Source: Rheinheimera sp. 1928-s (GTDB lineage: Bacteria > Pseudomonadota > Gammaproteobacteria > Enterobacterales > Alteromonadaceae). From it: DNA of 64,000 bases. Positions 1 through 8,586 of the stretch are shown here, piece after piece (the first letter of the stretch is position 1; every line of letters begins with the position of its first letter). The stretch spans positions 545,305 to 609,304 of the forward strand of contig NZ_JARIXP010000001.1 in NCBI RefSeq assembly GCF_029269265.1, written 5' to 3'. The position numbers and the translations under genes are program-made. The notes beneath the pieces are model-generated. The model saw nothing but the letters and a program-made list of their open reading frames with translations, ran no database searches and was not told where the DNA came from.

Positions 1-317
1 CTTAACAGCTTAAAACAGTAACCATGATAGATATAAAGCAAAATCACCAATATGAGTTTGTAATGCAGCCAGCTACTTGCTGCAAACCAGGCTGCACCAT
101 ACAGATGGATCAGCCATAGCCCAAACACCAGCGTCAGCACCGCAAAAGGTGTGACAAAATACAGTAATCGCCTTTCCATCACCTTAAACTGCGCATCGAC
201 GGCTGGGTCTTTGGTTTCGGCGTGATACACAAAAAGCCGCGGCAGATAAAAAATTCCGGCAAACCAGGCCACCATAAAACTGACATGCAAGGCTTTAATG
301 ACAAGTAGTGTATTCAT
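1..317 (-). CDS. hemJ: Protoporphyrinogen oxidase HemJ, 5' part (runs off left edge)
   Basis: The first 105 codons of a small, very hydrophobic protein are visible; the rest lies left of the window. The N-terminus begins MNTLLVIKALHVSFMVAWFA, and later WLHYKLILV is seen. These fit the HemJ family (about 140 residues), an inner-membrane, heme-binding protein that oxidises protoporphyrinogen IX to protoporphyrin IX in heme synthesis. His11 and the Lys of the HYK motif match the conserved family positions as I know them. The ATG overlaps the TGA of the upstream ClC gene in a TGATG arrangement, so the two are probably cotranscribed and translationally coupled. The main alternative is a generic CopD-like membrane protein. 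Confidence 0.85.
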   Translation of the reverse strand, partial: MNTLLVIKALHVSFMVAWFAGIFYLPRLFVYHAETKDPAVDAQFKVMERRLLYFVTPFAVLTLVFGLWLIHLYGAAWFAASSWLHYKLILVILLYIYHGYCFKLL

Positions 318-2020
318 CAGATCAAATTATTCTGTTTAGTTAAAAGGGCGCGGACCTGTTCCCAGCGGATCAGACCCAGCAGTTGTTGGGGTTGTTGTGG
401 GTCGAAAATATACACCACCCCACCTTTTTGTTCGTCCAGAAGGGTATGGACTTCAGCCATAGTCGCCTGATGACTTAACCCCTGTATTGGCAGATGTAAT
501 AAAGTCGACTGACCTGTCATGGATGCGTCCAGATCATAATCGATCAGCAGGAAAGGCTGTTCTGGATTACCAGTGTATTGGATCAATAGCTGGTGAGCTT
601 CTTTTTCCGTCAGTTTTTGCTCAATCTGTTGCTGCTCTGCGGCTGTGATCAGCAAATAGTCTTTATCCAGCATCGCCAGCACACCAACCTTTTGCAGCAC
701 ATCGTCGGCTGGTGCCAGTTTATAAGGCAGTTGTTGCAGTTCTAACTGCAGCACAAAAATGGATTTGTTTTTAAACAGCTGCACTGTGGTGACATAAGCA
801 CAGGTAATCACCAGCATGGCGGGCACTATAATATCCGGGTTGTAAGACAGCTCCATCACAGCGACTAAAGCGGCCAAAGGCGCATGTAAAGTGGCCGCCA
901 TAAAACCCGCCATACCTAAAGTGGCATAAGTGCCGGATAAGCTGGCATCGCCCGATACAAACACAGGTAAAAAGGCCAGTAAAGTACCAGCCAGAATGCC
1001 TATACCAAAAACCGGACCTATCACACCGCCTGGTACAGCCAGACCTACTGCGACTATGGTCAAAAGAAATTTCGCCAGCAAAATAGTCAGCAATAACCAA
1101 AATTCGGTGGATGCAGTCACAGCATAAAATATGGCCCCTGTTTCAGCGCCCATGGCCTGAGGAACCAGATGACCCACAGCTGCTGTAATAGCTGCAGCGA
1201 GTAATAACTTCAGCGCTAAATGCCATTTCTGAAACCATTTTAAAATACGCCAGATGCTTTGATTAAACACATAAGCTGCAGCGCCTATGGCGATACCGCA
1301 AAGCACCAGATAAGGCAGATGCCAGCCACTGATAGACACAATCTTTAATGCCGCCAAATCATTGCCCATACCAAACACACCACGGGTCAACAAAGCGCCC
1401 ACTACTGATGCCAGCATCACAGGCACAAAGACATGAATTCGGTATTCCCGCAGTACCACTTCCATCACAAAAATTACTGCAGCTAAAGGCGTGTTAAAAG
1501 AAGCTGAGATTGCCGCTGCTATGCCACAGCCGGCCAGAATACGAATACTGTTATAAGGCAGGTGGAAATATTGTCCAAGCAAACCGGCACCAAAAGCACC
1601 TAAATGCACCGAAGGACCTTCACGTCCAACAGAGAAACCACTGGTCAGGGCGATAATGCCACCAAAAAACTGGTTAAAGGTATTCCAGAATGGCATCACC
1701 CCATAGCGGGTTTTTATACGGTGGATCACATAGGCTATACCCATACGATAGTGAGAAAGCCCCACCAGCATAGCCATAATACTGATCAGAATGGCAGCAA
1801 TAAAAGGCAAAGCCCAACGATAACCTTCAGCTATACCTGAAAAGTCATCTGTGCGTTCTAAAAAGAAACTTTGGATGCCGATAATAGTCAGACGGAACAG
1901 CAGAATAATTAATGCAGCTAAAAAACCTGCCACTATAGCCAGTAGGCAGAGTTGTACTGACGTAAGAGGGAAAGCCAATCGAAGTCGTAATTTTGCTTGC
2001 CAGTCCGCTGGTAGTAACAT
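317..2020 (-). CDS. ClC-family chloride channel/transporter
   Basis: An integral membrane protein of the ClC family, with about ten hydrophobic segments followed by a soluble C-terminal region of about 130 residues that looks like a CBS-type regulatory domain. The gating-glutamate motif GREGP is present in SVGREGPSVHLG. The usual GSGIP chloride-binding motif is not recognisable; RMGIAYVIHRIK stands near its place. The filter motif usually read GxFxP appears as GGVIGP. I take the ATG at 2020 because the transmembrane core begins soon after it. An ATG at 2059 is possible; the frame stays open to 2203, but that would overlap the divergent gene to the right. Neither ATG has a good ribosome binding site. 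Ion selectivity and channel versus exchanger mode cannot be told from the sequence. Confidence 0.85.
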   Translation of the reverse strand: MLLPADWQAKLRLRLAFPLTSVQLCLLAIVAGFLAALIILLFRLTIIGIQSFFLERTDDFSGIAEGYRWALPFIAAILISIMAMLVGLSHYRMGIAYVIHRIKTRYGVMPFWNTFNQFFGGIIALTSGFSVGREGPSVHLGAFGAGLLGQYFHLPYNSIRILAGCGIAAAISASFNTPLAAVIFVMEVVLREYRIHVFVPVMLASVVGALLTRGVFGMGNDLAALKIVSISGWHLPYLVLCGIAIGAAAYVFNQSIWRILKWFQKWHLALKLLLAAAITAAVGHLVPQAMGAETGAIFYAVTASTEFWLLLTILLAKFLLTIVAVGLAVPGGVIGPVFGIGILAGTLLAFLPVFVSGDASLSGTYATLGMAGFMAATLHAPLAALVAVMELSYNPDIIVPAMLVITCAYVTTVQLFKNKSIFVLQLELQQLPYKLAPADDVLQKVGVLAMLDKDYLLITAAEQQQIEQKLTEKEAHQLLIQYTGNPEQPFLLIDYDLDASMTGQSTLLHLPIQGLSHQATMAEVHTLLDEQKGGVVYIFDPQQPQQLLGLIRWEQVRALLTKQNNLI

Positions 2021-2077
2021 GCTATAGTGTCTGAGTCCGCGATAGGCAAAGTGTAACATAACTATTTGAGTAGGTTG

Positions 2078-2812
2078 ATGAATCGTATGCAGTTTATGCT
2101 CTGGCTCAAAGGCAGTTGGAGACAAGTATTGGTAACCGCAGGTCTGATGGGGCTTGCTGCTTTGGCCGGACAGTTGTTTGGCAATTATTATTATGTGAAA
2201 CAAGTGAATGTGCTGTCGTCCAAACTGGAAGAAAGTCAGAAAAAAACCAACAGTCTGACAGCGAGTATGAATGAACAGTTAAAACAAAATGACTATTTAA
2301 CGGCTGAACTTGCGGTAGAGAAAAGTGCCGGGCAGTTGATCCAGCAAGAACTAAAAGCCGAACAGCAAAAATTGTTCGATACCCGTAAAGAACTGGCTTT
2401 TTACCAGCGTATTATTTCCCCTGAATTACAGGCCGATAGCCTGATTATTGACAGCTTCAGCATCAGTCCTGGCGCTTCTGCCACTAAGTACAGATTTAAT
2501 CTGGTGCTTATTCAGCAGGATAAACAACGTAATTTTGCCAAGGGTACAGTCGATTTAAAATTACATGGGTTTAGCGGCGATAAACGAGACAGTATCGATT
2601 TGTTGCAATTGGCCGGATTCAGCAAAAGTGACAAAGCTTTTAGCTTTAAATATTTTCAGATCATCGAAGGTGAGTTTTCTTTGCCAGAAGGCTTTAAACC
2701 AGAAAAAGTGGATGTGGCACTCAAGGTTGCCGCAGCCCGTTCGGCCAAGTCAGCTAAGGTCGATAAGAGCTTTTTCTGGCCTGCTGAACAGCCCGGCGAA
2801 ATACTTGAATAA
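2078..2812 (+). CDS. DUF6776-like membrane-anchored coiled-coil protein
   Basis: A protein of about 244 residues with one N-terminal transmembrane helix (about residues 13-35), a glutamine- and lysine-rich coiled coil (about 45-115) and a C-terminal beta-rich domain that I expect in the periplasm. It resembles the uncharacterised DUF6776 family found beside erpA in gammaproteobacteria; I make this assignment from memory of sequence character. The ATG at 2078 is preceded by GAGTAGG at suitable spacing; an ATG at 2087 and a TTG at 2066 are alternatives. erpA follows 47 bp downstream, probably in the same transcript. Biochemical function is unknown. Confidence 0.7.
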   Translation: MNRMQFMLWLKGSWRQVLVTAGLMGLAALAGQLFGNYYYVKQVNVLSSKLEESQKKTNSLTASMNEQLKQNDYLTAELAVEKSAGQLIQQELKAEQQKLFDTRKELAFYQRIISPELQADSLIIDSFSISPGASATKYRFNLVLIQQDKQRNFAKGTVDLKLHGFSGDKRDSIDLLQLAGFSKSDKAFSFKYFQIIEGEFSLPEGFKPEKVDVALKVAAARSAKSAKVDKSFFWPAEQPGEILE

Positions 2813-2859
2813 ATTAGTCAGGTATTAGATAATCCGCGCCCAGTTATACCGGAGGACAT

Positions 2860-3201
2860 ATGTCAGAGTTACAGCTTCCTATTCAGTTTACCGACGCCGC
2901 CGCCAATAAAGTATTGGCCCTAGTCACCGAAGAGGAAAACCCTGAGTTAAAACTGCGGGTTTACATTACAGGGGGTGGTTGTTCAGGCTTCCAGTACGGT
3001 TTTACTTTTGATGAAAAAGTAAACGAAGGTGATCTGGTTGTCGAAAAAAATGGCGTGATTATGGTGGTAGACCCAATGAGTCTGCAGTATCTGGCAGGTG
3101 GCGTGGTGGATTACACTGATGGTCTGCAAGGTAGCCGTTTTATTGTGCAAAACCCCAATGCAACTACAACCTGTGGTTGCGGATCCAGTTTCTCCGTTTA
3201 G
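2860..3201 (+). CDS. erpA: Iron-sulfur cluster insertion protein ErpA
   Basis: An A-type Fe-S carrier of 113 residues that passes clusters to apoproteins, including the isoprenoid enzymes IspG/IspH in E. coli. The three cluster-binding cysteines are visible: Cys41 in GGGCSGF and Cys105/Cys107 in TTCGCGSS near the C-terminus. Length and cysteine spacing match ErpA (114 residues in E. coli). ErpA is favoured over IscA because no isc genes are nearby and the C-terminal GCGSSFSV is ErpA-like. A strong ribosome binding site, CGGAGGACAT, precedes the ATG, and a terminator follows. Confidence 0.93.
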   Translation: MSELQLPIQFTDAAANKVLALVTEEENPELKLRVYITGGGCSGFQYGFTFDEKVNEGDLVVEKNGVIMVVDPMSLQYLAGGVVDYTDGLQGSRFIVQNPNATTTCGCGSSFSV

Positions 3202-3229
3202 TCCATTCAAGTCAGTGCGACTTAGAAAG

Positions 3230-3257
3230 AGGCTTCTGCAGTGCAGAGGCCTTTTTA
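3230..3257 (+). terminator. Rho-independent terminator after erpA
   Basis: Inverted arms of 11 bp (3230-3240 and 3242-3252, one G-T mismatch) are followed by TTTTTAATTTT. It closes the DUF6776-erpA unit. Confidence 0.8.
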
Positions 3258-3571
3258 ATTTTCACTCCTTACAAAACTTCATTCAGCTGCCAGTCAGACC
3301 TGTTGTGGAAACATAGCTGATAGTCGTTTGCATTGGTTGCTATGCCTTATGCAAAACCCTTTGTTCCCTTTATTTAACTGGAACGATTAATCGACAAAAA
3401 TCAGAGATAAGTGGCTACTTTTTCAACCATGCAACTATACGCTCTGAACAACCTATGGTTTAATGAAATGCTTTTTTTGCTTATTGGGACATTCTCATAA
3501 GCTTTTGGATTTTTTTTGGCAGGAAGTTTAAGTCGTAAACAGAAGGCGTTCGCACGCCGGGAGAACAACAA
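3258..3571. other. Gene-free AT-rich gap upstream of the XRE gene
   Basis: No reading frame here looks coding. A small hairpin, GGCG-TTCGCA-CGCC, ends about 20 bases before the XRE start, and GGGAG serves as the ribosome binding site. A 6-bp inverted repeat, GCTTAT...ATAAGC, lies near 3480-3502. No promoter could be called with confidence, although the XRE promoter must lie here. Confidence 0.4.
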
Positions 3572-3817
3572 ATGAAAGGTACTAAAAGCGTTATTTCAGA
3601 TGAAAATAAAAGATTGTGTGTATGGCTGAAGCGTCAGCGTCAGGAAAAAGGCCATACCATGCGTAGTTTGTCTGAAATTTTAGGCACTCCGCATTCTTTT
3701 ATCGGTAAAGTGGAGAATCAGGAACGTCGTCTCGATGTTGTTGAATATGTTCGTTATTGCCAGGCCCTGGCCATAGATCCTATGGATGGGTTAAAGCAAG
3801 TTCTGATTGAAGCCTAA
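3572..3817 (+). CDS. Small XRE-family helix-turn-helix regulator
   Basis: An 81-residue protein that is almost entirely one Cro/C1-type helix-turn-helix domain: MRSLSEILGTPHSFIGKVEN places the recognition helix at about residues 38-52. It has no sensor or oligomerisation domain. A basic N-terminal arm (KRLCVWLKRQRQEKG) precedes the domain. The ATG has GGGAG about nine bases upstream. The gene stands alone between two terminators, so its targets cannot be inferred from context; it shows no antitoxin or phage neighbour. Confidence 0.8.
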   Translation: MKGTKSVISDENKRLCVWLKRQRQEKGHTMRSLSEILGTPHSFIGKVENQERRLDVVEYVRYCQALAIDPMDGLKQVLIEA

Positions 3818-3835
3818 TCCGCTTTCATCTGAAAA

Positions 3836-3865
3836 AAAACGCCGCATTAATGCGGCGTTTTTTTT
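3836..3865. terminator. Bidirectional terminator between XRE gene and ampG-like gene
   Basis: Perfect 12-bp arms AAAACGCCGCAT / ATGCGGCGTTTT are separated by TA and flanked by A-runs on the left and T-runs on the right, so the hairpin can act on both strands. The last codons and the TAA stop of the convergent ampG-like gene lie inside the hairpin. Confidence 0.85.
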
Positions 3866-5169
3866 ATCAGTATCAAACAAAGCACTATGGCGGGTAATCC
3901 CATCAGTGCTGTCATGATAAAAAAGGCCTGATAGTCCATCACTTCTACCCAGCCGCCAGAAAAGCCGCCGAGGAACTTAGGTAATAACAACATCAGGGAA
4001 CTAAACAAAGCATATTGTGTTGCAGTAAAGGCCAGGTTTACCAAAGAGGAGAGGTAAGCAATAAAAGCACTGGTCGCTATACCAGCGCTTAAATTATCAG
4101 CAGAGATCACCGCGACTAACAGTGGAATGTTGTGCCCTTGGGTACTCAGGTAACAATAAAGCAAATTGGTACATGCACTGAGCAGCGCACCCACTAACAA
4201 TATTCGTAAAATACCAAAGCTGTTGATCAGCAAGCCACCCAAAGCTGCTCCAAGCAAGGTCATCAGCACACCAAATATTTTCGACACGCTGGCTACTTCT
4301 TCTTTGCTGAATCCCATATCGACATAAAACACATTAGCCATTACCCCCATCACCACGTCTGATACGCGATAACAGGCGATTAAACTTAAGATCAATAAGG
4401 CATTCAGACCATGGCGGGCAAAGAAGTCGACAAAAGGACCGACTACGGCCACCTTGAGCCAGTTCAGTAATTTTTGGCTGACAGAGCTCTTTGTTGTCTG
4501 GATATGGATTTGTGGTTCAACAACAGGTTCAGGAGAGAGCAGGGTCGTCAATAAACCTAAAGCCATACAACCAGCCATCACCAGATATGTAGATTGCCAG
4601 GCATTCAGATCATAACCTGTTTCAGAACTGCTGAATAAAGCGGCTATCCATAAAGTACCAGCAGACGAGAAAATCATCGCCAGCCGATAACCAGCCAGAT
4701 AAGCAGCTGCCAGTACCGCCTGTAAACGCTCTGGTGCCGCTTCAATCCGATAGGCATCTATAGTGATGTCCTGTGTAGCCGAGGCTATGGCCAGTAACAC
4801 AGCACACAATGCCATCCATTTCAGCTCTGTTTGTGGGTCCATACTGGCCATTAAAAGTACGGCCAGAATGATTAGACTTTGCGACAAAATCAGCCAGCTG
4901 CGCCGACGTCCCAGCCAGCGTTTCAGGCCTGGTAAACTTAAGTGGTCTATCAAAGGAGACCAGATAAATTTGATCGCATAGACCATAATCACCCAGCTGA
5001 AGTAACCTATTTGTTCACGGGATACTCCGGCCTCTCTGAGCCAGAAAGACAACACTCCAAACACCAGCATTAACGGCAGACCACCGGAGAAACCCAAAAT
5101 AAAGATGGTTAATACCCGGCGTTGGCAATAGAGTTGCAAAGAGGAGAAAAACGTAGCGATGGCAGACAA
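3847..5169 (-). CDS. ampG: AmpG-type muropeptide permease (MFS)
   Basis: An inner-membrane major facilitator of up to 440 residues with about 12-14 hydrophobic helices. AmpG imports GlcNAc-anhydroMurNAc peptides for cell-wall recycling. Family hallmarks seen are GYFSWVIMVYAIKFIWSPLID, close to the AmpG loop 2-3 signature, and ATQDITIDAYR in the central helix. bolA and yajG, the classic neighbours of ampG in E. coli, lie within 4 kb, which supports the name. There is no ATG before residue 34 and that one would remove the first helix, so a TTG or another rare start is likely; I give TTG at 5169. The stop codon is embedded in a bidirectional terminator. Confidence 0.85.
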   Translation of the reverse strand: MSAIATFFSSLQLYCQRRVLTIFILGFSGGLPLMLVFGVLSFWLREAGVSREQIGYFSWVIMVYAIKFIWSPLIDHLSLPGLKRWLGRRRSWLILSQSLIILAVLLMASMDPQTELKWMALCAVLLAIASATQDITIDAYRIEAAPERLQAVLAAAYLAGYRLAMIFSSAGTLWIAALFSSSETGYDLNAWQSTYLVMAGCMALGLLTTLLSPEPVVEPQIHIQTTKSSVSQKLLNWLKVAVVGPFVDFFARHGLNALLILSLIACYRVSDVVMGVMANVFYVDMGFSKEEVASVSKIFGVLMTLLGAALGGLLINSFGILRILLVGALLSACTNLLYCYLSTQGHNIPLLVAVISADNLSAGIATSAFIAYLSSLVNLAFTATQYALFSSLMLLLPKFLGGFSGGWVEVMDYQAFFIMTALMGLPAIVLCLILIKKTPH

Positions 5170-5224
5170 GACAGCAGTCCGAGCAAAAAAAGATGAAACC
5201 AGCTTACAGCTTCAATAAATTAGA

Positions 5225-5545
5225 TCAAGGCCTTACCCCGACACAATAGTAAGGCAGTTGGCCGTAGCCATGTAAAAAGCTCAAACAATACTGTAATTCG
5301 CGCCGTACTCTGAGGTTTTGTTTCAGTTCTGGCTCCGACCAGTATTCAATCTGGTACAGCAAATGCCAGAACACCTGTTCACGCAAAGTTTCAGGCCGCC
5401 AGCTTCTGACACGAAGCTGTGACCATTCTTCCAGCGTATCCCAGACAAATAAATGCAGTTCTCTGTGCGGCAGACGGCCACGCAGGAAACGGGAAAGGTA
5501 AAAAATCAACTGTCGTGATTTTTGTTCAATAAAGGGCTCTAACAT
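5225..5545 (-). CDS. Unrecognised conserved-looking 106-residue protein
   Basis: I do not recognise the family. The protein is soluble, rich in arginine, leucine and aromatic residues (EEWSQLRVRSWRP, FWHLLYQIEYWSEPEL), predicted mainly helical, and has no signal peptide or cysteine pair. The ATG at 5545 has CAGGGA about nine bases upstream; a GTG at 5575 would add ten residues. It lies between the cyclophilin and the ampG-like gene on the same strand, with gaps of 67 and 55 bp, so it is probably part of the yajG-to-ampG transcription unit. The codon pattern matches its neighbours. A role in that unit is only a guess. Confidence 0.6.
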   Translation of the reverse strand: MLEPFIEQKSRQLIFYLSRFLRGRLPHRELHLFVWDTLEEWSQLRVRSWRPETLREQVFWHLLYQIEYWSEPELKQNLRVRRELQYCLSFLHGYGQLPYYCVGVRP

Positions 5546-5612
5546 AGGTCTGATCCCTGTCAGAGCTGGCACCACGCCAGCTCTGTGCGCTCAGGGCAAG
5601 TATAGTCGGGCT

Positions 5613-6218
5613 TTATTGTTCTGGCTGTAAAATCACTTGTTTTAAAATGATGGGCTGTTTAGGCACATTTTGCCAGCCTGTTTTTTCATCGGTATGGGTT
5701 TCCAGCAGCTTTATTTTTTCAAGCACTTCAAAGCCATCCTGGATTTGACCAAAGACTGTGTAACCCCAGTTTCTGCCAGGATCTAAACTGGTATTGTCAT
5801 TGAGGTTAAAAAAGAACTGACTGGTCGCACTGTGTGGATCGTTGTTACGAGCCATGGCTATACTGCCCAACTGATTTTTTGCGCCATTACCTGACTCATT
5901 AAATACAGCCGGAAATTCGTCTATGGGCGCCAGATCAGGTTTATAACCGCCGCCCTGTACAACAAACTCAGGCTCAAGACGGTGGAATACCGTATTGTCA
6001 TAGGCTTTGATATTGACGTAGCTCAGAAAGTTATTCACCGCCAAAGGGGCTCTGGTTCTGTCCAGCTCAACAGTGATATCGCCCACTGAAGTGACCAGCT
6101 TTACTTTAGGGAACAAATTATCTTGCTGCACATATTTGCCAGTTGGTTTTTTCATATCAACTGCAGCCAAAGCAGATACAGAAAACAGCGCAAGCAAAGT
6201 GAAAGTAACCAGGCGCAT
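5613..6218 (-). CDS. Periplasmic cyclophilin-type peptidyl-prolyl isomerase
   Basis: A 201-residue cyclophilin with a cleavable signal peptide (about residues 1-18, ending ALAA). It catalyses cis-trans isomerisation of prolyl bonds in exported proteins. Cyclophilin core motifs are visible: the active-site stretch FHRLEPEFVVQGGG, the AMARNNDPHSATSQFFFN block and the WGYTVFGQI block. This is the PpiA type rather than the cytoplasmic PpiB because of the signal sequence. The ATG lies 3 bp after the yajG stop, so the two genes are tightly coupled. A cell-envelope role fits its lipoprotein and muropeptide-permease neighbours. Confidence 0.88.
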   Translation of the reverse strand: MRLVTFTLLALFSVSALAAVDMKKPTGKYVQQDNLFPKVKLVTSVGDITVELDRTRAPLAVNNFLSYVNIKAYDNTVFHRLEPEFVVQGGGYKPDLAPIDEFPAVFNESGNGAKNQLGSIAMARNNDPHSATSQFFFNLNDNTSLDPGRNWGYTVFGQIQDGFEVLEKIKLLETHTDEKTGWQNVPKQPIILKQVILQPEQ

Positions 6219-6221
6219 AGC

Positions 6222-6788
6222 TTAGCCCTTCACGTAAGAATGCCAACTGCTGTCGTTCAGCAATTCAGCCAGCACTTGTTCAGTTAATACACGTAACTTC
6301 ACTTCGGCCGCAGCGTTGTCTAATTTAAATGGGCCAGAGAAGCTACTTTTGCCTGCATAGACTTTATCAAAAGAGCCATTGTGGTTTTGAATAGCGATAC
6401 GCAGTTCCACATCGTTTTTCACCACGTGCTCTACTGTACGTTGGTCTGCATCAGCGGACAGTTTCAGAATTTGAATGGTCATGGTGGTAACGCTGCTGGA
6501 CGTTAATTTAGCGCCTTGAGCCGTCATCGCGTCTGTTAATGTAGATTCGAGCTGTTGAGCCAGGTTATTGCTGGTCGGCATGCTGGTGACAGCAGTGCCT
6601 TTGCGTAAAAACAAGGTTTGATCAGAAGGGCGCTGATCCACCACTGTTAATACAAATTCGGCACCAGACAGTGCTTTGCTTTGATTCCAGAACACTTGAG
6701 GTGTGACTAAAAAAGAAGACGAAGTGCTGCTACAGGCGGCTAAAGCCAGACTGAAAGCTAATAAAACCGGACGCATAAGAGAAGCCAT
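6222..6788 (-). CDS. yajG: YajG-family outer-membrane lipoprotein
   Basis: A 188-residue lipoprotein precursor: residues 1-18 form a signal peptide and LAAC (16-19) is the lipobox, with Cys19 as the acylated residue. The mature part begins with a serine-rich linker and a beta-rich domain containing VVDQRPSD and LRKGTA, typical of YajG. In E. coli yajG sits between bolA and ampG, and the same partners are present here. AAGGAAATAACT precedes the ATG at 6788. It follows rlmG with only 2 bp between them. Molecular function is unknown in the family. Confidence 0.85.
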   Translation of the reverse strand: MASLMRPVLLAFSLALAACSSTSSSFLVTPQVFWNQSKALSGAEFVLTVVDQRPSDQTLFLRKGTAVTSMPTSNNLAQQLESTLTDAMTAQGAKLTSSSVTTMTIQILKLSADADQRTVEHVVKNDVELRIAIQNHNGSFDKVYAGKSSFSGPFKLDNAAAEVKLRVLTEQVLAELLNDSSWHSYVKG

Positions 6789-6790
6789 AG

Positions 6791-7930
6791 TTATTTCCTT
6801 TTGGTTGATTCGAGGATCACAAATTTATTATTGCTGGCAATATGGCGGCAACCGCCCAGCAGTACTGTCATTTTTTCGTAATAAGGCAAATGTCTGTTGG
6901 CCACGATACGTAGTTTGCCACCGGCTTTCAAACAACGCTTTGCGTCATTAAACATCTGCCATGCAATATGTTCTGTTACAGCCTGCTGTTGATGAAAAGG
7001 CGGATTACAGATCACATAGTCCAGGCTCTGATCGGCCTGAGTGGCTAAACAGTCGTCTGTTCTGAACTCGGCCTGAGCTATTAGTTCAGGTACATTCGCT
7101 TCGACAGAGGCTTTGGAAGATGCCACAGCCATATAAGAGTCATCAGTAAATATTACTTTGGCTTCAGGCTGTTGTTTTAACAAAGCAATGCCAAGCACAC
7201 CGTTGCCGCAGCCTAAATCAGCCACTAAAGCGCCTGCATCAAGCACAGGTAAATGTTCCAGCAGGAAACGCGCGCCTATGTCCAGTTGCTCTTTGGCAAA
7301 CACATTGGCATGGTTCACCAGTGTTAACTGATAATCAGGTAATTCCCATTGAATAGGGTAAGTAAAAGCACGGGCTTCACCGCGAGGCTTACAATGGATA
7401 GTTCGGCATTTTTTCTGTGCCAGAGAAGCCTGAGTTGCGCCTAATTCCTGCTCAAAAATAGCCAATAAGTTTTTATGAATATCTTTGGCTTTGGCTGCAG
7501 CGATAATGATGGTGTCAGGCCGAACCACCTGACTCAATTGCTGCAACATAAAACGCAGATAACCATGGTTGTTGGGTACTTTTAACAGCACCAGATCCAA
7601 ATCGGCTGGTAAAGCCGTAACACTGTCCAGAAAGCTGACGGCATCGGCAGACAAGCCGTTTTGTTGTCTGTTATGAACAGTTGCTTGCTGGCTTAGTACT
7701 GAATCGTTTTGCTGACTGTGTGGGTAGTTACCTAAAGCACAGGACAAAGCGCCAAACAAATCGTGCATCACTAATACCTTTAAGCCGGCGCGTTCATTGA
7801 TCAAAGGCAGCGCTTGTTGCAACAGCAACTCATCGGCTGCATCCCAGGCTTGTAAGCTGCGATTACTTTGCCCCAGTGGTAATCTGTCCAGCTGCAGTTG
7901 CTTGTCAGCGACGGTAAAAATAGTATTCAT
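6791..7930 (-). CDS. rlmG: 23S rRNA (guanine-1835-N2)-methyltransferase RlmG
   Basis: A 379-residue enzyme predicted to methylate N2 of G1835 in 23S rRNA with S-adenosylmethionine. The N-terminal half is a degenerate methyltransferase-like domain. The C-terminal half carries the SAM-binding motif DLGCGNGVLGI and the catalytic NPPF at residues 309-312. The paralogue RsmC has the same architecture, but the N-terminus MNTIFTVADKQLQ and the length fit RlmG better. I use the ATG at 7930; an upstream GTG at 7975 would add 15 residues and overlap the divergent gene. No strong ribosome binding site is visible. It heads the leftward unit rlmG-yajG-cyclophilin. Confidence 0.87.
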   Translation of the reverse strand: MNTIFTVADKQLQLDRLPLGQSNRSLQAWDAADELLLQQALPLINERAGLKVLVMHDLFGALSCALGNYPHSQQNDSVLSQQATVHNRQQNGLSADAVSFLDSVTALPADLDLVLLKVPNNHGYLRFMLQQLSQVVRPDTIIIAAAKAKDIHKNLLAIFEQELGATQASLAQKKCRTIHCKPRGEARAFTYPIQWELPDYQLTLVNHANVFAKEQLDIGARFLLEHLPVLDAGALVADLGCGNGVLGIALLKQQPEAKVIFTDDSYMAVASSKASVEANVPELIAQAEFRTDDCLATQADQSLDYVICNPPFHQQQAVTEHIAWQMFNDAKRCLKAGGKLRIVANRHLPYYEKMTVLLGGCRHIASNNKFVILESTKRK

Positions 7931-7962
7931 GCCATTCAACTTAAAGAAGAGAAGGTTGTATT

Positions 7963-8586
7963 TTGACACGAGCACACCAGAGCGACAACCATGGATCGTT
8001 GCAACACTTTGTATTACCGCAAGCAGAGTTGTTATTTTGGCCGAAGTGGCTCTCGCCAGAGCAGGCAGAGCGCTGTTATCAGCAATTGGTGCAGCAATTA
8101 AACTGGCAGCAGCCAGCGATAAAAATCTTTGGCAAAGCCGTGCTTATTCCAAGGCTGCAGGTATGGATGGGCGATCCGCACTGCAGTTACAAATATTCAG
8201 GCGTATTATTTGAGCCTGAACCCTGGCATCCGCTGGTAAAGCAATTAACAGACAGGGTAAATCAGCTGTGTCAGACGCGCTTTAATTCGGTATTGCTGAA
8301 CTGGTACGCTGATGGACAGCAACATATGGGCTGGCATAGTGATGACGAACCGGAGCTGGGTGAAAATCCACACATTGCGTCGTTAAGCTTGGGGCAGCAG
8401 CGATTTTTCGATTTAAAACACAAGAACTTAGGTACACTGCTTAAGCTTGAGTTGGGGCATGGTTCTTTATTGTTGATGACTGGTCAATGTCAGCAGTATT
8501 GGCAACACAGAGTTCCTAAAATGGCTGCGGCAACACAAGGTCGCGTAAACCTGACTTTCCGTGAAATCAAGCAAAAAACAACTTAA
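7963..8586 (+). CDS. AlkB-family 2-oxoglutarate/Fe(II) dioxygenase
   Basis: A 207-residue member of the AlkB superfamily, resembling the ALKBH2/3-type DNA repair enzymes that remove alkyl lesions oxidatively. The iron ligands are His125 and Asp127 (MGWHSDDEPELG) and His182 (YWQHRVPK), with the 2-oxoglutarate-binding arginine in GRVNLTFRE. VLLNWYADGQQHMGWHSD is a very typical stretch. No ATG occurs before residue 69, so I take the TTG at 7963, preceded by GAAGG seven bases upstream. The start lies only 32 bp from the divergent rlmG start, so the promoters must overlap. Substrate (DNA, RNA or both) is not determined by sequence. Confidence 0.87.
   Translation: MTRAHQSDNHGSLQHFVLPQAELLFWPKWLSPEQAERCYQQLVQQLNWQQPAIKIFGKAVLIPRLQVWMGDPHCSYKYSGVLFEPEPWHPLVKQLTDRVNQLCQTRFNSVLLNWYADGQQHMGWHSDDEPELGENPHIASLSLGQQRFFDLKHKNLGTLLKLELGHGSLLLMTGQCQQYWQHRVPKMAAATQGRVNLTFREIKQKTT

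Noticed and set aside
7797..8213. Reading frame spanning the rlmG/alkB divergent starts
   Set aside because: It overlaps two well-supported genes on both strands and matches no family.
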